DNA of 64,000 bases, taken from NCBI GenBank assembly GCA_002284615.2, contig MU069808.1:77994-141993 (forward strand), in the 5' to 3' direction. The notes under the pieces were generated by a model. The model did not search any database and was not told where the DNA came from. It was given only the letters and a program-made list of their open reading frames with translations. Source of the DNA: Dunaliella salina. Lineage: Eukaryota; Chlorophyta; Chlorophyceae; Chlamydomonadales; Dunaliellaceae. The translations under genes and the position numbers were made by a program. Positions within the stretch are counted from its first letter, which is position 1; every line of letters begins with the position of its first letter. Shown here one piece after another: positions 33,930 through 46,600 of the stretch.

Positions 33930-36900
33930 CTATGTTGACGGGAGCTGAGGCGACCACAAATGCAACAAGCGGTCATAGAAAGAACAAGTTGCTACGATGT
34001 CCAACTCTGTCATGCTCGCAGGTGAGAATTCATTGCCATGGCTTTCCTCGCCTTTGCTGTCATTGGAAGCACTGCTCCGGAACCAGTCCGCTCCATAAGA
34101 AATACTTCCATGGCCAGTGTACGTTTGCACCACCTGCATTTCAGCCAAAAATTTGGATGAGTTACAGCCTGCAAGTCTTGAGGCAAATGATGCTTTTGAG
34201 CGATGTGGACATATTTGACTGCCCCAAAATTTTTTATCAATATTTTCACCAATACCCTTTTAGGTGCAGATTTGTGTGGGTTGATTGAAGGCAATTAGGT
34301 CAATCTTTAGGTGGTACGGGTGACATGAAATCATCTGATTTAAAAGGATGGACGTAAAATTGGTAGAAATGGCACCCTTGATGACAGCAAGCTTGCTGCT
34401 GTGTCAAAAGGAATGAACGTATTGATGGCAGGTGACATGTGAGTTGCAGAGTTGCCAACCGATTTTTCCAATGGGTGTGGAATGAGCACATGTCACAGTG
34501 GTCGTAACAAGGCGCCATACAAGCTCCAAGCAGAAGCAAGCATTTTAATCATTCAAAGAGGAGGAGGTGTCAGGACGCACTACTTTTGGAAGTCATGTAC
34601 AAATCCTATTAAAAATTATATATTCGGAATCCTGAGCTTGAGAGCTATCGGTTGGTACAAAAATGGGTCCGATTGGAGGGGGTGGGGTGGGGGTGGGGGG
34701 GGTCGGAGGGGTCTGAAGTTTCAGGGACCCCCTCTCTAAAATTTTCCTGAGCCAGTCCTACAAAATTCCAAACATGTCATCGGAATCCTGGGCTCGAGAA
34801 GTGTTGATTGGCACCCTCTTTGAAAAAATTGTGTAAAAGAATGGGTCTCTGTGCACAAATCAGGGTAAGTGCCTCATGCACGCATGGGTGTTGGTTCCAG
34901 GGGTGTGAAGGCAAACATGCAGCAAACAGATCAAAACTTCAGGTTAGTAACCGTGCACTCTGTTATTGCTTAGAGAAGTCGGGATGGCAGTTTGAGGACT
35001 TGCAAGCTGCTTCTGGGTTCCTGGCAAGACAGGCATGCGCGGCGTCCACAGCTCAGCCTTTGCTCCTCATCTCTGCTGCAACTCACTCCAACAAAGCATT
35101 AAGTATGCAGATGGATGGGGAATTGAATGAGGAGATCGGTACCCTTTTTGTCTTGGTTAGGGCACTGGAAGGGGGATTTGGGGAGGGGGGAGGGGGGCCA
35201 GATGTCTGGGCAAAAATATTGACATGTAATTCTCTTTTTACGCCTCCTGCAAAGAGGTGAACAACTCACCCCCCAAAAGGTGTTTCTCAACATCTTTGCA
35301 TAGAGGCTGATGTGGCGTTCAGTCACCTCTGAGGCAAAGGAGTTGGGATTGAATTCGCTTGACCTGTCCAAGTCCCTTGACAGCTGCGTCTTGGGCGTCC
35401 TAGGGTTTACAAGGGTTTACAAGGGGTGGCCTACAGCCTGAGACACTGGCTGATTGGCTGCTGGTGGAACATTCTCAATCAGCATCAAAAAATGAAACCA
35501 ATCAACAAAAATTCCGGAAATCTGTACGAGTCTTGGGCATCCTAGGTGGAGACCGAAATTCCTGGAGTAGACCTCTATACTTCCTCTTTCTCTTGGCTGA
35601 ACAGAAGGGACTCACTTCCGTGCCACCGTTGACTGTTGGGTCTCTCCTTACATAAGCTGGCTGTTGCCTGCGGAGATTTTACTTCATTGCATGGGTTGCG
35701 CCCTTCTTTGGTGGTCAAGCTTGGCGAAAAAGTAAAGCTCCTTTTGATTGGCAAGAGCGCTCAGTTGTCAAAGATTGGGGGCAATTTGCCAAATCACCCA
35801 GGGCATGGTCCTAATATTTGGCCCCAAAATTCCAATTGGAAACCACTATGTGTTCTTAATTTCTGTTGGCTCCCTTTTACAAAGCAGTATAATCGCAAAA
35901 GAATTAAGTGAACAGACCCAATGATTGGTCGAATACATGATCCCAGAGGGGGTCAGCTGGCCTATACTGCCAAACATGCCCTTTCTTGTGTTCCCTCTCA
36001 AATTTCCTTGCCAACCATTGATATTCCATGAAGATATCATGCTCACCAAAAAAACGATTACAAAGACACAACTTTGCATCCAAGATTTGAAAAAAATGGC
36101 TTGATATGTGTCAGAGTGCTCAGGGTAAAGGAGGGAATTGCAGTGAAAAAGGGGAATTCAATCCCACATTCCCCCTCTTTTGTCGAGTTACCCCCAGGTG
36201 TGTAGCTGCGATATAGTATACACCATTATAAAAGAAATTGGGTCAGCTGGTGGTCAGGCATGGGTGGGCGAAATTGGAGGGGTGGGATGAGATGTGAGTC
36301 CTCATCTCTGTTTTAACTCAGGGAGCACTCCCTGGAAGTTCTTTTTTCATGTTTCTTCAAATTCAACACCTTTCTCATCATAATAAGGCCAGCATTCAAA
36401 ATTCAGGGTTGGAATTTGGAGGATTTCCCGGATTTCACATAGCCAAACAATGACCATGCTTAAATTGCACCCCGACTCTAGCCCAATATGAAAAGAAAGG
36501 CTTTGGAGAGAAAGTTTCCAATGCACTATTGTCCAGCCTAGTGCCAGGGTTGGGCGCAAAGTTATGGCAGTTTAATTTGTGGGCCTGGCGGCAACGGATG
36601 TGGGCCTGGCGGCAACCAGCCCTTGTCACAGTAATTATCTTATTTGCTGTGCAAGGTGATACGAATAGAGGCAAAAGAGGAAAGATTATGCAACACCTCC
36701 CCCAATCAAGGGCCTTTGTTTCAGGGCAATGCCTTGCGCCTCTTTCTGAGTCCTAGCAACCACTGCCGCACACCCATTAACACCGCCACTTATGTTAGCA
36801 CCAGCGACATTAGCAGCAGCAGAGGGCCCTTATTTAGCATTGCAACATATTCCTGCAACTGTGGCAAACAATTCCGAATTCTGGCAAGATAAGAATGGAA

Positions 36901-39900
36901 TGCGAAGTTTCTAGAGATGAAACACTTCCATTGGAACGCCTCAATGAAAGCACATATTGCTAGGTAACCAAGCATCTCCCCTTAGCACCTGAGATCTCAC
37001 ACTTTAGCAAAAGCACACAGAAAAGCACAAGATAAATGGGAACCGTTGCTGATTCCCTAGATACCTGAGCTTCTTGACAAGGCCTGGCAACGCACCGCCA
37101 TGTCTGGTCATCTCTTGAAAGTCGCTGCAGCTCCTGAACCAAATTCAATTCCATTCTCTCACAACGACAAAGTTCGAATACAATCTGTCATTCCTCGAAA
37201 GGCTTGCTTTCCTATGTTTTCCAGAGAAGTCACACACCTATGCCAACCTCGTGTCTCATGAGGAATCCGATCCATCAAGCAACACACCTGAAGCTGTGAA
37301 AAGTCTGTGGATGCGCGTAGCACTGCACAGCCATTATACATGCATGCCGCGAGCAGGAGGGTGGGCTGCTCAGGATGCCAGCGCAGGCGCCAATTACCCC
37401 CTCCTGTGTTGGCCTGGAAAGAGGAGAGAAGAAGCATCTGGTCATGCTCTCTAAAATTTGGGACAAATCAGAAATCACAAAAGCATGCAACCCTCCCTGT
37501 GGGATGCGATCAAAATCTAAGAATGCCTGCGAGGAGTGGATGGATCCAGAAACCCAATGCTGTTAGAGCCCCCAAAAGGCTGTGCTTGTATACGTGTGCA
37601 CTCGTGCCAAAACCCAACATGCATATTGCATTCATTTGAATGGAGGGACTGCATGCTGAGCTATGCTGATGCTATGCCGCTGGCAACGAAGATTGGTTTA
37701 GTTTGATACTGGCCACCTTTTGCTTCAGCACAGCTGCCCTTGCAGGCAGGTACAGATATGTAACCCTTTCTTATCCCATCCTGATGACAACATGCGTGCC
37801 AGTGATGTTGTTGGAGTGCTGATGATGGTGCTAATGAGAAAGAGTGCAAACAAGTTTACCAAAATGCTGCAGATGTCGCAGTTTTGCATGAGTGCGATTG
37901 CAGCATGTGCTTTCCATCAGAAAATGGTGCTGAGACAGCCCTCCTTCTTATTTGTTTCAGAGCTGTAGACTGCAAACCATATTGGTATGCGATAACATAA
38001 GTGTAACTTGTAAGAGTGTGACTGGTTCAAAGAGGCTTTTGAATTTGAGGTTGGAGAGCTGTTCTACTAAAGCATGGGAAAAAACACGGCAGCTTGGTAC
38101 CACAAAAAGCCTCATGGCTCTTGAAGAGTGAATTCGAGCCCCTGGCCCACAAATGGACTTCTTTGAGCAACCTTTCCTTCAACGCGCAGCTTGACAAAGC
38201 AGGTCAAGAATCTTATTGAGCTCAGCCCTTCTTAGCATCTCACAAGTTTGCGCACTCACATCCAGCATCTGTTGAGTCCTGCACCCTTTTGGGATGTGAG
38301 CATCACATCAGTGAGGCTTCATGAATCAGGCTGACGCATTAGGAATACCGTAGTTTTTGTCCACATACCTGTAATGCTGTGTCTGCATTTCTTTCGTTGC
38401 TTCCCAGCTTGGACTAGTTTGGTTGCAAACATCTTTTTGCTTCGGCCAAGCTGCCTCCGTACACAAGTACAGCTGTACAACCCTTTCCTTTACTCTCCTT
38501 TCCTTTCCTTTCCTTTTGAGCTCATTCATCCGACCTTAAAGTTGGTGAACAATTTTGAATGAAGCCTCCTCCTCAGAAGAGCAGCTGCCCCTGCTCATTC
38601 CTCAGATCTGCATGGCAGCTGCCCAGTCTGCACAGCTGAATTAGTCAAATTCATGTTCTTGTGGAAAAAGACACTCTGTGTCCTTGCGGCATAAGGGCGT
38701 CCACATGAATAATCCACCCCTTCCCCAGGCAAACTGTCTCACATAGCGTTTTCTGACTGTATCTCAGCGCCCCCTGTACCATTCTAGGACCTAACAATTT
38801 CTTTGGATAGCCTTGTTCGCTCTACAGGTAGGTGTTAAGAGGGGGCTGCAGGGTGCTCAGTGTGGTCCGTGTGTGGTGGGACAGGAATGAAAAAAAGAAG
38901 TGGACTGGTAACAAAACAGGCATGCCATTCCTTAGCCGCTTCATCAATCCGCGACCTGTAAATTTCATAAACTATTCTTCGGGGCCCGCAATCTCGTGCA
39001 AATCAGGCCAGATTTCAGTCGCACACCAGCAAGGACGCTGTGGGGAATGCAGCACATCAGTGTGCTGATTTAAAATCAGCCCGCCGATTGAGGCCGTTTC
39101 AATTTTGTTTCATCGTTCGCAACTCTGTGCCAAACTGGGGGCCGCAGCTTGCAGCACGAACAAGTTGGCGGTGGTCCTCCATTCTGCACCCACATCCGTC
39201 CCAATGCCCTCTGCCAGCACGCACCCCCAGTGTCCCCCCAAAAAACCTGACATTGTAGCATGATGAGACAACCTACCAAGCGCAGCTTAAATCCAGGAGC
39301 GCTGGTCATTTGGTGCAAGTGTAAAAATCCACCTCTTGCTGCCAAGATGGGGGCAAACAGCTTGTGAGCCACACACAGCACCTCCGAGTGCCAACTGTTT
39401 CTGCAAATCTCAATGCTTGGGACATATAAGCACCTTTTGTTATGCTCAGGGCACACAAGGATGCATGCAGGATGCATGAACTGCTGAGTGAGACAGCTGG
39501 GGGGGGCTTTCTTAATAGGGGCGACCATGCGTCTCTGCTCCACTCTCCCCGCAAAGTTGTCTGAGGACACAGACCAAGCTTCCTCACCTCTGCCATTAGA
39601 CGCGGCCGCGCAGGCTGGCGCGTGTCCCACAGCCTGACCCTCTCATCATAGCTGCCTGTCGCCAGCATATGCTGTTCCTGGAGCCAGTGAGGCGAGATGG
39701 TGCACACCCCAGCACTGTGGGTCCGGCGGTCACTGAACACACACTGAGGCTGGCTGCTCAGATCGTCCTCGCAAACCCCACCGCTTTCAGGGCCTTCAGG
39801 CACACCGGGTTCGCTTTTGAGGAGGTCATCAGGGCGGTCGGAGTATCCTTGAGAAGCCCCGTGTGCGCGTTCACAGCAGTCCCTGATGTCCCAGGCTTTG

Positions 39901-42411
39901 AACGCGCAGTCATCTGAGCCGGTGTACAGGAGCCAAGGCTGCAGGGAAGGGCAAGGAGCATTCCCTACATCTGAGTATCATGCCATTACTTGATGGCTGA
40001 TCAAGCGGACGATCATGCCATTGCATTGGTTCATGCAGGCCATCGTGAGGTTCAGGCAGGCTGGTGTGAGGGCAGGAGCTTCCCTCCTTTCCTCTTAGTA
40101 TGATCACACCACTGAATCGGTTCATGCACGCCAGCATGAGGTTCAGCAGGCCAGCATGAGGGCAGGGAGCATACCCAACATATAAGTATGATCATGACAA
40201 CATTGGATTGTTCCATGCATGCCAGTGTGAGGCTCACAGCAGGCTGGTGTGAGGGCATGGAGCAAATCCCAAACCCTAATGTGATCGCGTCACTGTATTG
40301 GTTCATGCAGGCCGGCGAGAGGGCAGGGAGCATATCCAACATCTCAGTATGGTCAGGGCATTGCATTGGTTCATGCAGGCTGGAGTAAAGACAAGCAGGC
40401 TGGCTTGAGGGCAGGGATACCCAACATCTTAGTGTAATCATGCCTGCCTTCGCAACGGTTCATGCACGCCAACGTGAGGTTCAACAGGCCTGTGTGAGGG
40501 CAGAGAGCATACCCAACATCTTAGTATGTATCATGCCATTGCATTGGTTCATGCTTGCCAGCGAGAGGTTCATGCAGACTGGCATGAGGGCAGGGAGCAT
40601 ATCCAGAATCATAGCATGCTCATGCCGTTGCACTTGTCCATGCAGGCCAGCATGAGGTTCATGCAGACTGGCATGAGTGCTGGGAGCGTATCCAACGTAT
40701 GAGTGTGACCATGCCATCACATTGGTTCATGCAAGCCGACATGAGGTCCAGGCAGGCTGGCGTGAGGGCAGGTAGCGTATCTAACATACGAGTATGATCA
40801 TGCCAACGCACTGGTTCATGCAGGCCGGCAAGAGGGCAGGGAGCATATCACAAATCTTAGTACGGTCATGTCATCGCATTGATTCATGCAGGCTGGCGTG
40901 AGGGCATGGAGCATACCCAACATCTCAGTATCATCATGCCATTGCATTGATTCCTGCAGGCTGGCGTCACCTTCAGGCAGGCTTGCGTGAGGGTAGAAAG
41001 CATACCCAAAATCTGAGCATGATCATACCATTGCACTAGTTCATGCAGACTGGCATGAGGGCAGGGAGCGTATCCAACATACGAGTATGACCATGCCATC
41101 ACATTGGTTCATGCATGCCGACGTGAGGTTCAGGGAAGCTGGCATGAGGGCAGGGAGCATACCCACGTCTAAGGTGATCATGCCATTGCATTGGTTAATG
41201 CTGGCCGGCTTGAGGGCAGGGAGCATATCCAACATCTTAGCATGATCATGCTACCGCATTGGTCCATGCAAGCATGTGGGAGGTGAGGTGTCCTCGAAAG
41301 ACTACATGTGGGGAAGACAGCTAACCTGTATCCTTGCCAGCTAAGCTTGTGCTAACGAGCCCCACAACTTTGAGTGTTCACCATGGACCCCGAGAGGCTC
41401 GTGAGGCAAAAAACAAGATCTTGGGTCCCGCCTCGTCGTTTCTATGGATCATGAGAAGCTACAAGATCGTGGCCCCTGCCTCATTGGTTGAACGGATCAT
41501 GAGGAGCTGGCAAGACCTTAACTCCTGCCTCGTCTTTTTGAAACGAAATGGATCACGGGATGTGCGAAAGAAGGGTATCTATGGTGCTCATGTATGGTGC
41601 TCATACCATAAGCTAAAGCATAAAATGCGGTCCATGCGCCTGACTCCAATTGACAGGTTGGTAGCAGTCAACCACCTGTTCCCGCGAGCAGAGCATAGAG
41701 CATGCGTGTCCATCAGATGAGCAGAAAGGCTCAGCGTCACCAGATGCAGGAAGTGTGCCAGCCTGCCCTGATCACATCTGCAGCCGCGCTCCAGACCCTT
41801 GCAATTGTGAGCCGATGAGCAGAAAAAGCTTGGCACAACGAAATGAAGGTGGTGCCATCCTTACCTCATCACGGCTAAAAGCCACGCTCCAGACCTCCAG
41901 GTCGTGAGCCTGCCACTCAGCCAGCTTTCTCAGCCCGCCATCAACCACCTGCTTGTACACAATAATGGAGAAGGGCAGGTTGGGAGAGGGGGACCCGACA
42001 GTTACCTCGCCAAGGACAGATTGGGACAGGGGGACAAATCAGTGACCCCCTCAAGTTTCCTTTATCCTCAGTGGCAACTGCCCTACGGCATGCAAAAATC
42101 AAGTCAACAGAGGAGCAGACCGGGGCCATCCAGGGACACGCTACCAGGATTTGCAAAACATCAGCAGACACCAAGGGGCAGTCACCAAACGTGAACTCGG
42201 TTACCAGTTCAACAGGCCTGATGAATGCAAACCTCACCTTTACGAGTGCTACTGTGCAAGCAGAGCCACTAACTGCAACCAAGCTCATGCTGGCATGGCT
42301 CACAACGGCTGCCCCAGGGCTGCCCACTGTCCACCTAGATGCTCTACTCATCTGGTCTGACTTCTCACCATCTGCTGCCCGCAGCTCCAGGTGCTGCTGC
42401 TCCTGCTGTTG

Positions 42412-42453
<42 letters not shown>

Positions 42454-43393
42454 ATGATCCTGCTGCTGCTGCTCCTGCCGCTGCTGCTGTTGCTGCTCCT
42501 GCTGCTGCTGCCCTTGCTGTTGTTCCAGCGGCAAGGCATGCCCTATCCCATAAAAACCAGGTGATGGGTCTGCCCCCTTGTTTTCCTGCTGTTGCGCTGT
42601 TACACCTGTGCTGGTGCCATGGGTCCCAGGGTACAAGTGGCGTGGGGCCCAGTCCAAAGACAAACTCAGGCCCGCCTCAATCGCCTGGCAAGTGGCTGTT
42701 TCAGCCAGGCTCCACCTGGCCTCCTTGTTTGGCAGGCCTGCCTGGGTGCAAGTGTGGTGTGCACACATGTTGAAAGGACAGAAAGGTGTACACTTGCAGA
42801 CATATTGGAGTAAGGCAATGTATGCAAGCAAAGCAATCAATTCTGTCAAGCTGAATGGAAAAAAAAACTTGGCAATTGCATGGCAGATGAAAAGCTGCCT
42901 GGACAGCCCCAGCCTGCTTTCTTTCCGTCCGTGAAAAATTGACATGCGCGCATTGACTCACATTTGTCTCGGGTTTGTTGGTGGGGATGTACAGCCGCAA
43001 CCCCCCGTCTGCCAGTGCAACACCGAGGATGGCTTCAGAAGCCACCTTCTGAGGCTGAGCCTGCAAAGACGTCTGGGCAGGGGAGCAAGCACCCGCACCC
43101 ATCCACTTCATGTCAAGTATCCCAGGCACCTCCTGAGTGTGCTGCTGCAACAGGGTGTATGAGGGCTCCACTGCCTTGTCTCCTCTTCGGAGGGGTCCCA
43201 GCGCCATGTCAGGATCTGACTGGTGGGGCTGCTGGCCTTGCTGCAAGCTGTACAGGAATAGCTTCCCATGCCTGCGCTGACTCGCCTCATCTAGCTGGTA
43301 GGTGCCCACTGCCAGCAGGTGGCGCAGGGATGCAACTGGGCAGCACTCCGTGCTGTCAGCATTTACATCCAGAGTCACACTGTGATGCAGCAT
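33930..43393 (-). CDS. DPH7: DPH7, diphthine methylesterase (WD40 protein), six exons
   Basis: Exons on the minus strand are 43393-42962, 42741-42238, 41948-41865, 39938-39588, 37413-37288 and 34133-33930 (TAG). All junctions are GT-AG and phase 0, giving 566 aa; human DPH7 is about 450. Family landmarks in order: ADSTECCPV...LLAVGTYQL at the N-terminus, AILGVALADGGLRLY, EWQAHDLEVWSVAFS, YTGSDDCAFKAWDIR, the strong HMLATGSYDERVRLWDTR blade, NWRLRWHPEQPTLLLAACMY, SYGADWF and ATCSFYDRLLHLW. DPH7 forms a beta-propeller and removes the methyl ester from methylated diphthine on elongation factor 2, before the final amidation. The extra length is mainly a polyglutamine stretch in exon 2 and an acidic loop in exon 4. 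The ATG at 43393 fits the family N-terminus and lies 217 bp from the divergent NRAMP start. Confidence 0.93.
34575..35285 (+). repeat. Dispersed repeat family A, copy 3
   Basis: Shares 'ttaaaaattatatattcgga', 'atcctgagcttgagagctat', 'ggcaaacatgcagcaaac' and 'cttgcaagc' with copy 1. It lies inside the last DPH7 intron. Confidence 0.72.
35405..35529 (-). mobile_element. 125-bp LINE 3' end L10 with 17-bp target-site duplication
   Basis: The tail is 'ccttgtaaa' units; hairpin CAGCC...GGCTG is at 35434-35452. The flanks GTCTTGGGCGTCCTAGG (35388-35404) and GTCTTGGGCATCCTAGG (35530-35546) differ at one base, the mark of target-primed insertion. It lies in the last DPH7 intron. Confidence 0.9.
35547..37287. 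other. DPH7 intron 5, remainder
   Basis: No additional exon was recognised. A small duplication 'gtgggcctggcggcaac' occurs at about 36,580-36,617. Confidence 0.5.
39960..41275. repeat. DPH7 intron 3 minisatellite
   Basis: About 16 copies of a unit of 66-95 bp marked by 'gcattggttcatgcaggc', 'gagggcagggagcataccca' and 'acatcttagtatgatcatgc'. Two unit lengths alternate depending on an extra 'aggttcagcaggctggc' block. The array begins beside the exon 4 acceptor, and its 'ggcagggagcatacccaaca' block resembles that acceptor region ('gggcaaggagcattccctac'). Confidence 0.93.
41719..41864. repeat. Duplicated DPH7 exon 3 edge
   Basis: The block at about 41,770-41,815 ('gcgctccagacccttgcaat', 'tgtgagcc') matches exon 3 ('acgctccagacctccaggtc', 'gtgagcc'). 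'gatgagcagaaa' then repeats downstream on the minus strand. The unit is about 95 bp and spans exon end, donor and intron. Confidence 0.8.
42394..42526 (-). repeat. DPH7: CAG repeat encoding polyglutamine in DPH7 exon 2
   Basis: CTG-rich on the plus strand. On the coding strand it gives about 40 residues of Gln with scattered Glu, Arg, Asp and His, in frame with flanking DPH7 sequence. Interruptions (CAA, GAG) suggest an old tract. It probably forms a loop between propeller strands. Confidence 0.92.
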
Positions 43394-43610
43394 CGCTAGA
43401 TTGAATTTTTATCACGCCCCTTCATCCTACTCACATTTCAACAATTTGGCCTCCAAAAGTAAAAAAGGATACTTCGAAGTTTTAAACTTTATAATGCATG
43501 ATATACTGAAGCGGATTTTTGTTGGTCTACGCAAATCAATGGGTTTTCGCGCTCCCATGAGCTGCTGAGCATGGAATCGTGAAGTTCAGCCAACAGCATC
43601 TGTGTGCAGC
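43394..43610. promoter_or_regulatory. Shared divergent promoter of DPH7 and NRAMP
   Basis: Only 217 bp separate the two start codons, so both 5' UTRs and core promoters must lie here, or in overlap with the coding starts. An AT-rich segment near 43,480-43,505 ('aaactttataatgcatgata') is the likeliest core element. Two tiny upstream reading frames precede the NRAMP start: ATG AGC TGC TGA at 43557 and ATG GAA TCG TGA at 43571. Confidence 0.7.
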
Positions 43611-46600
43611 ATGATGAATGGGCAAGGGCAGGGTCAGGCACAGGGCATGCATGTCCTCCTCATTGAGGAAGCGCCCAACTCCTTCTCCTTTTCAAAGCTT
43701 GCTAAATTTTTTGGGCCAGGGCTTCTCATGTGCATCGCATACGTGGTGAGTACGATGAACCATCATACACACTTTGCTTGTTGTGCCGTAATAGATCTGT
43801 TGCCAAGGCGGCTTCCTGGCCTGTGGCAGCCACACGCACCAGTTATGTGTTGTTTGCCAAATTGGCACTGTGTGACGCATGACTGCGCTAGAAAACTGAA
43901 TTCAGTCAGACAATGTTCCATTTCAAAGTACATTTTTGTATTCAAAGAACAGGAAGCAGTTTGGAAGGTCTACGAAATAAATTCCGCGGCATGCAGTGCA
44001 TGCAATTTTAATTGCTACATCCACACTTGCACGCACACACCTCAAGTCACTCCACATTATTTTCCGCCCAAAGTACCCCGCTGCTTACCTGAGTGCATGT
44101 AAAGGCAGGCTGCTTTGCTGTGCCAGGAAAGGACAGTTACAACAAAGTTTGAATTGCGCAGGCGCTTTTTCACATTACGGCACAGAAACATGGATCTCCT
44201 CATTCGGCTGGTCCTTTAAATTGTGCCTGAAGCAGATCGATTTCATGATCACGGAAAAGAAGATCTGCTCAGACTTTGAAGTCTTTTCAGAGGCCATCTG
44301 AGCTACGTCTAAGCTGTGCGTCACCTCCAGCGTGCCAGGATCCTGGAAACCCTCCTTCTTGTACCCTCAACCTGACTCCTGTGCTTCACCATTTGCCTCA
44401 CCTTCATACCTCACCTTGTGCCTTACCCTTGTGCCTCACCTTCGTACCTCACCTTTGTGCCTCACTTCGGACCTCACCCTGTGCCCCACCCTTGTGCCTC
44501 GCGCCTGTGCCTCACCCTTGTGCCTCATCCTTGTGCCTCACCTTCTTACCCCACCCCTGTGCCTCACACCTGTGCCTTACCCTTGTGCCTCACCTTCATA
44601 CCTCACCCTTGTGCCTCACCTTCATACCCCCACTTGTGCCTCACCCATGTGTCTCACCTTCATACCTCACCCTTGTGCCTCACCTTTGTACCTCACCTAT
44701 GTGCCTCACCCTTGTGCCTCACCCTTGTGCCTCCCTCTTGTGCCTCACCCTTGTGCCTCATACTTGTGCCTCACCTTCATACCCCACCCTTGTGCCTCAC
44801 TTTTGTGCCTTACCCTTGCGCCTCACCCTTGTGCCTCATACTTGTGCCTCACCTTCATAGCCCACCCCTGTGCCTCACTTTTGTGCCTCACCCTTGCGCC
44901 TCAACCTTGTGCCTCATACTTGTGCCTCACCTTCATACCCCACCCTTGTGCCACACTTTTGTGCCTCACTTTTGTGCCTCACCTTCATACCTCCCTATTG
45001 TGCCTCACCCTTGTGCCTCGTACTTGTGCCTCACCCTTGTGTCTCACCCCTCACCTTCATACCTCTACCTTGTGCCTCCACCCTATGCCTCACCTTCGTG
45101 CCTCACCCCTGTCCCTCACCCTTGTGCCTCACCCTTGTGCCTTTACTTTTGTGCCTCACTCTGTACCTCGCCCTTGTGCCTTTACTGTGCCTTTCACCCT
45201 TGTGCCTTGACTTCACTCCTTACCCTTGTCCCTCACCCTTGTGCCTCCCTCTTTGTGCCTCAGCCTTGTGCCTCACTTATGTGCCTCACTTTTGCGCCTC
45301 ACCCTTGTGTCTGCTAGGATCCTGGGAATCTGGAGAGCGATCTCCAAACTGGGGCAACGACAGGCTACACCCTGCTGTGGTTGCTCTTGGTCACTACAAT
45401 GATGGTGCGTTGACCTTTCTTGGGATGTTGGTGCAAGCCTACTTGCCTGCCCAGCATTACACAATTACGATAGGTGGGAGGGCCTGGTTGCGGACAAAGT
45501 GTGGCTGCCTGAAAGCCTGCACACAAGAGTGGCTACTTGATGGTGTACACTGGTTTCTAACCTGCACACAACAGTGGCTACTTGATGTCAATTGACACTG
45601 ATTTCAATAAGGGCGCATGGCGGTAGCCTCTGCCTTATCCAAGGGTGTGCTGCAACATTGCTGGCTTACACAAAGCTCTCCCAGATGGTGATGAGGTGAC
45701 ATGCTTCAAACACGCGCTGTCGGGTCGAGAGTTATGCCATTCTTCTCAGGCATTTCCGCACTTGATCCATGATCGATGTGCGACCAGATTCCTTCCTTCA
45801 ATGCTTGCCCTGCAGGGGTTTCTAGTGCAAATGCAGGCAGCGAAGCTGGGGGTGGTGACGGGCAAGAATCTGGCAGAGGTGTGCAGGTGGGTGCAAGTTT
45901 GTTGCAGGTCACCCTGCGCTCCCTGGCAGGCCTTGGTCTGATGTTGTAGGTATGTGGTAGGTGCGTCGCATTTGTGGTATGTAAAAACAAACCACGAAGA
46001 AGCGCATCAGGTGGAAGGACCTGATGGTGTAGGTCATCCTGCGCACCCTGCCAGGCCGTGTCAAATTCAGAGACGTCTGATGTCAGATTATGGAGCACTT
46101 CCCGCAAGGCCTTAATGAGTTGGTCATCCAGTGTTTCCTGCCAGGCCACAACCTGATGTTGTGGGTATGCATGTTTGCTCATAATTTAGGTATGTACAAA
46201 TATGGTAGGTATGTACAAATATGTTGTAAGACCTAATGTTGAAGGTTGTCATCGAGCGCTTCCAGCCAGCCCTTGACCTGGTGTTGTAGGTATGTATGTG
46301 TAAGCATATTTTGTGTACAAATACGACTTAATGTTGAAGGTCATGCAATGCTCCCCCCTGGCCTTGACCTGATGTTGTAGGTATGTAAGCATATTTTGTA
46401 AGTCTGTACAAGCAGTTGTAAGACCTAATGTTGAAGGTTATTGAACGCTTCCTGCCAGGCCTTGACCTGATTTGTAGGTATTTATGTACATGCATATTTT
46501 GAAGATATGTACAAGTATATGTTGTAGGACCTGATGTTGAAGGTTATCGGTCGCTTCCTGCTCGACCCGATGTTGTAGGTGTGTACGTACATGCATACGT

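Noticed and set aside
39960..41275. CRISPR-like array
   Set aside because: Repeats have no unique spacers of even length and differ along their whole length. It is an intronic minisatellite in a eukaryotic gene.
42339..42773. Plus-strand Ala-rich 144-codon frame
   Set aside because: Antisense of the DPH7 polyglutamine exon.
44276..45595. Overlapping plus-strand frames of 194-299 codons with a [11 protein letters not shown] period
   Set aside because: All three frames are open because the 13-bp satellite lacks stops. The region is intron 1 of NRAMP, with exon 2 at its right edge in the proper phase.
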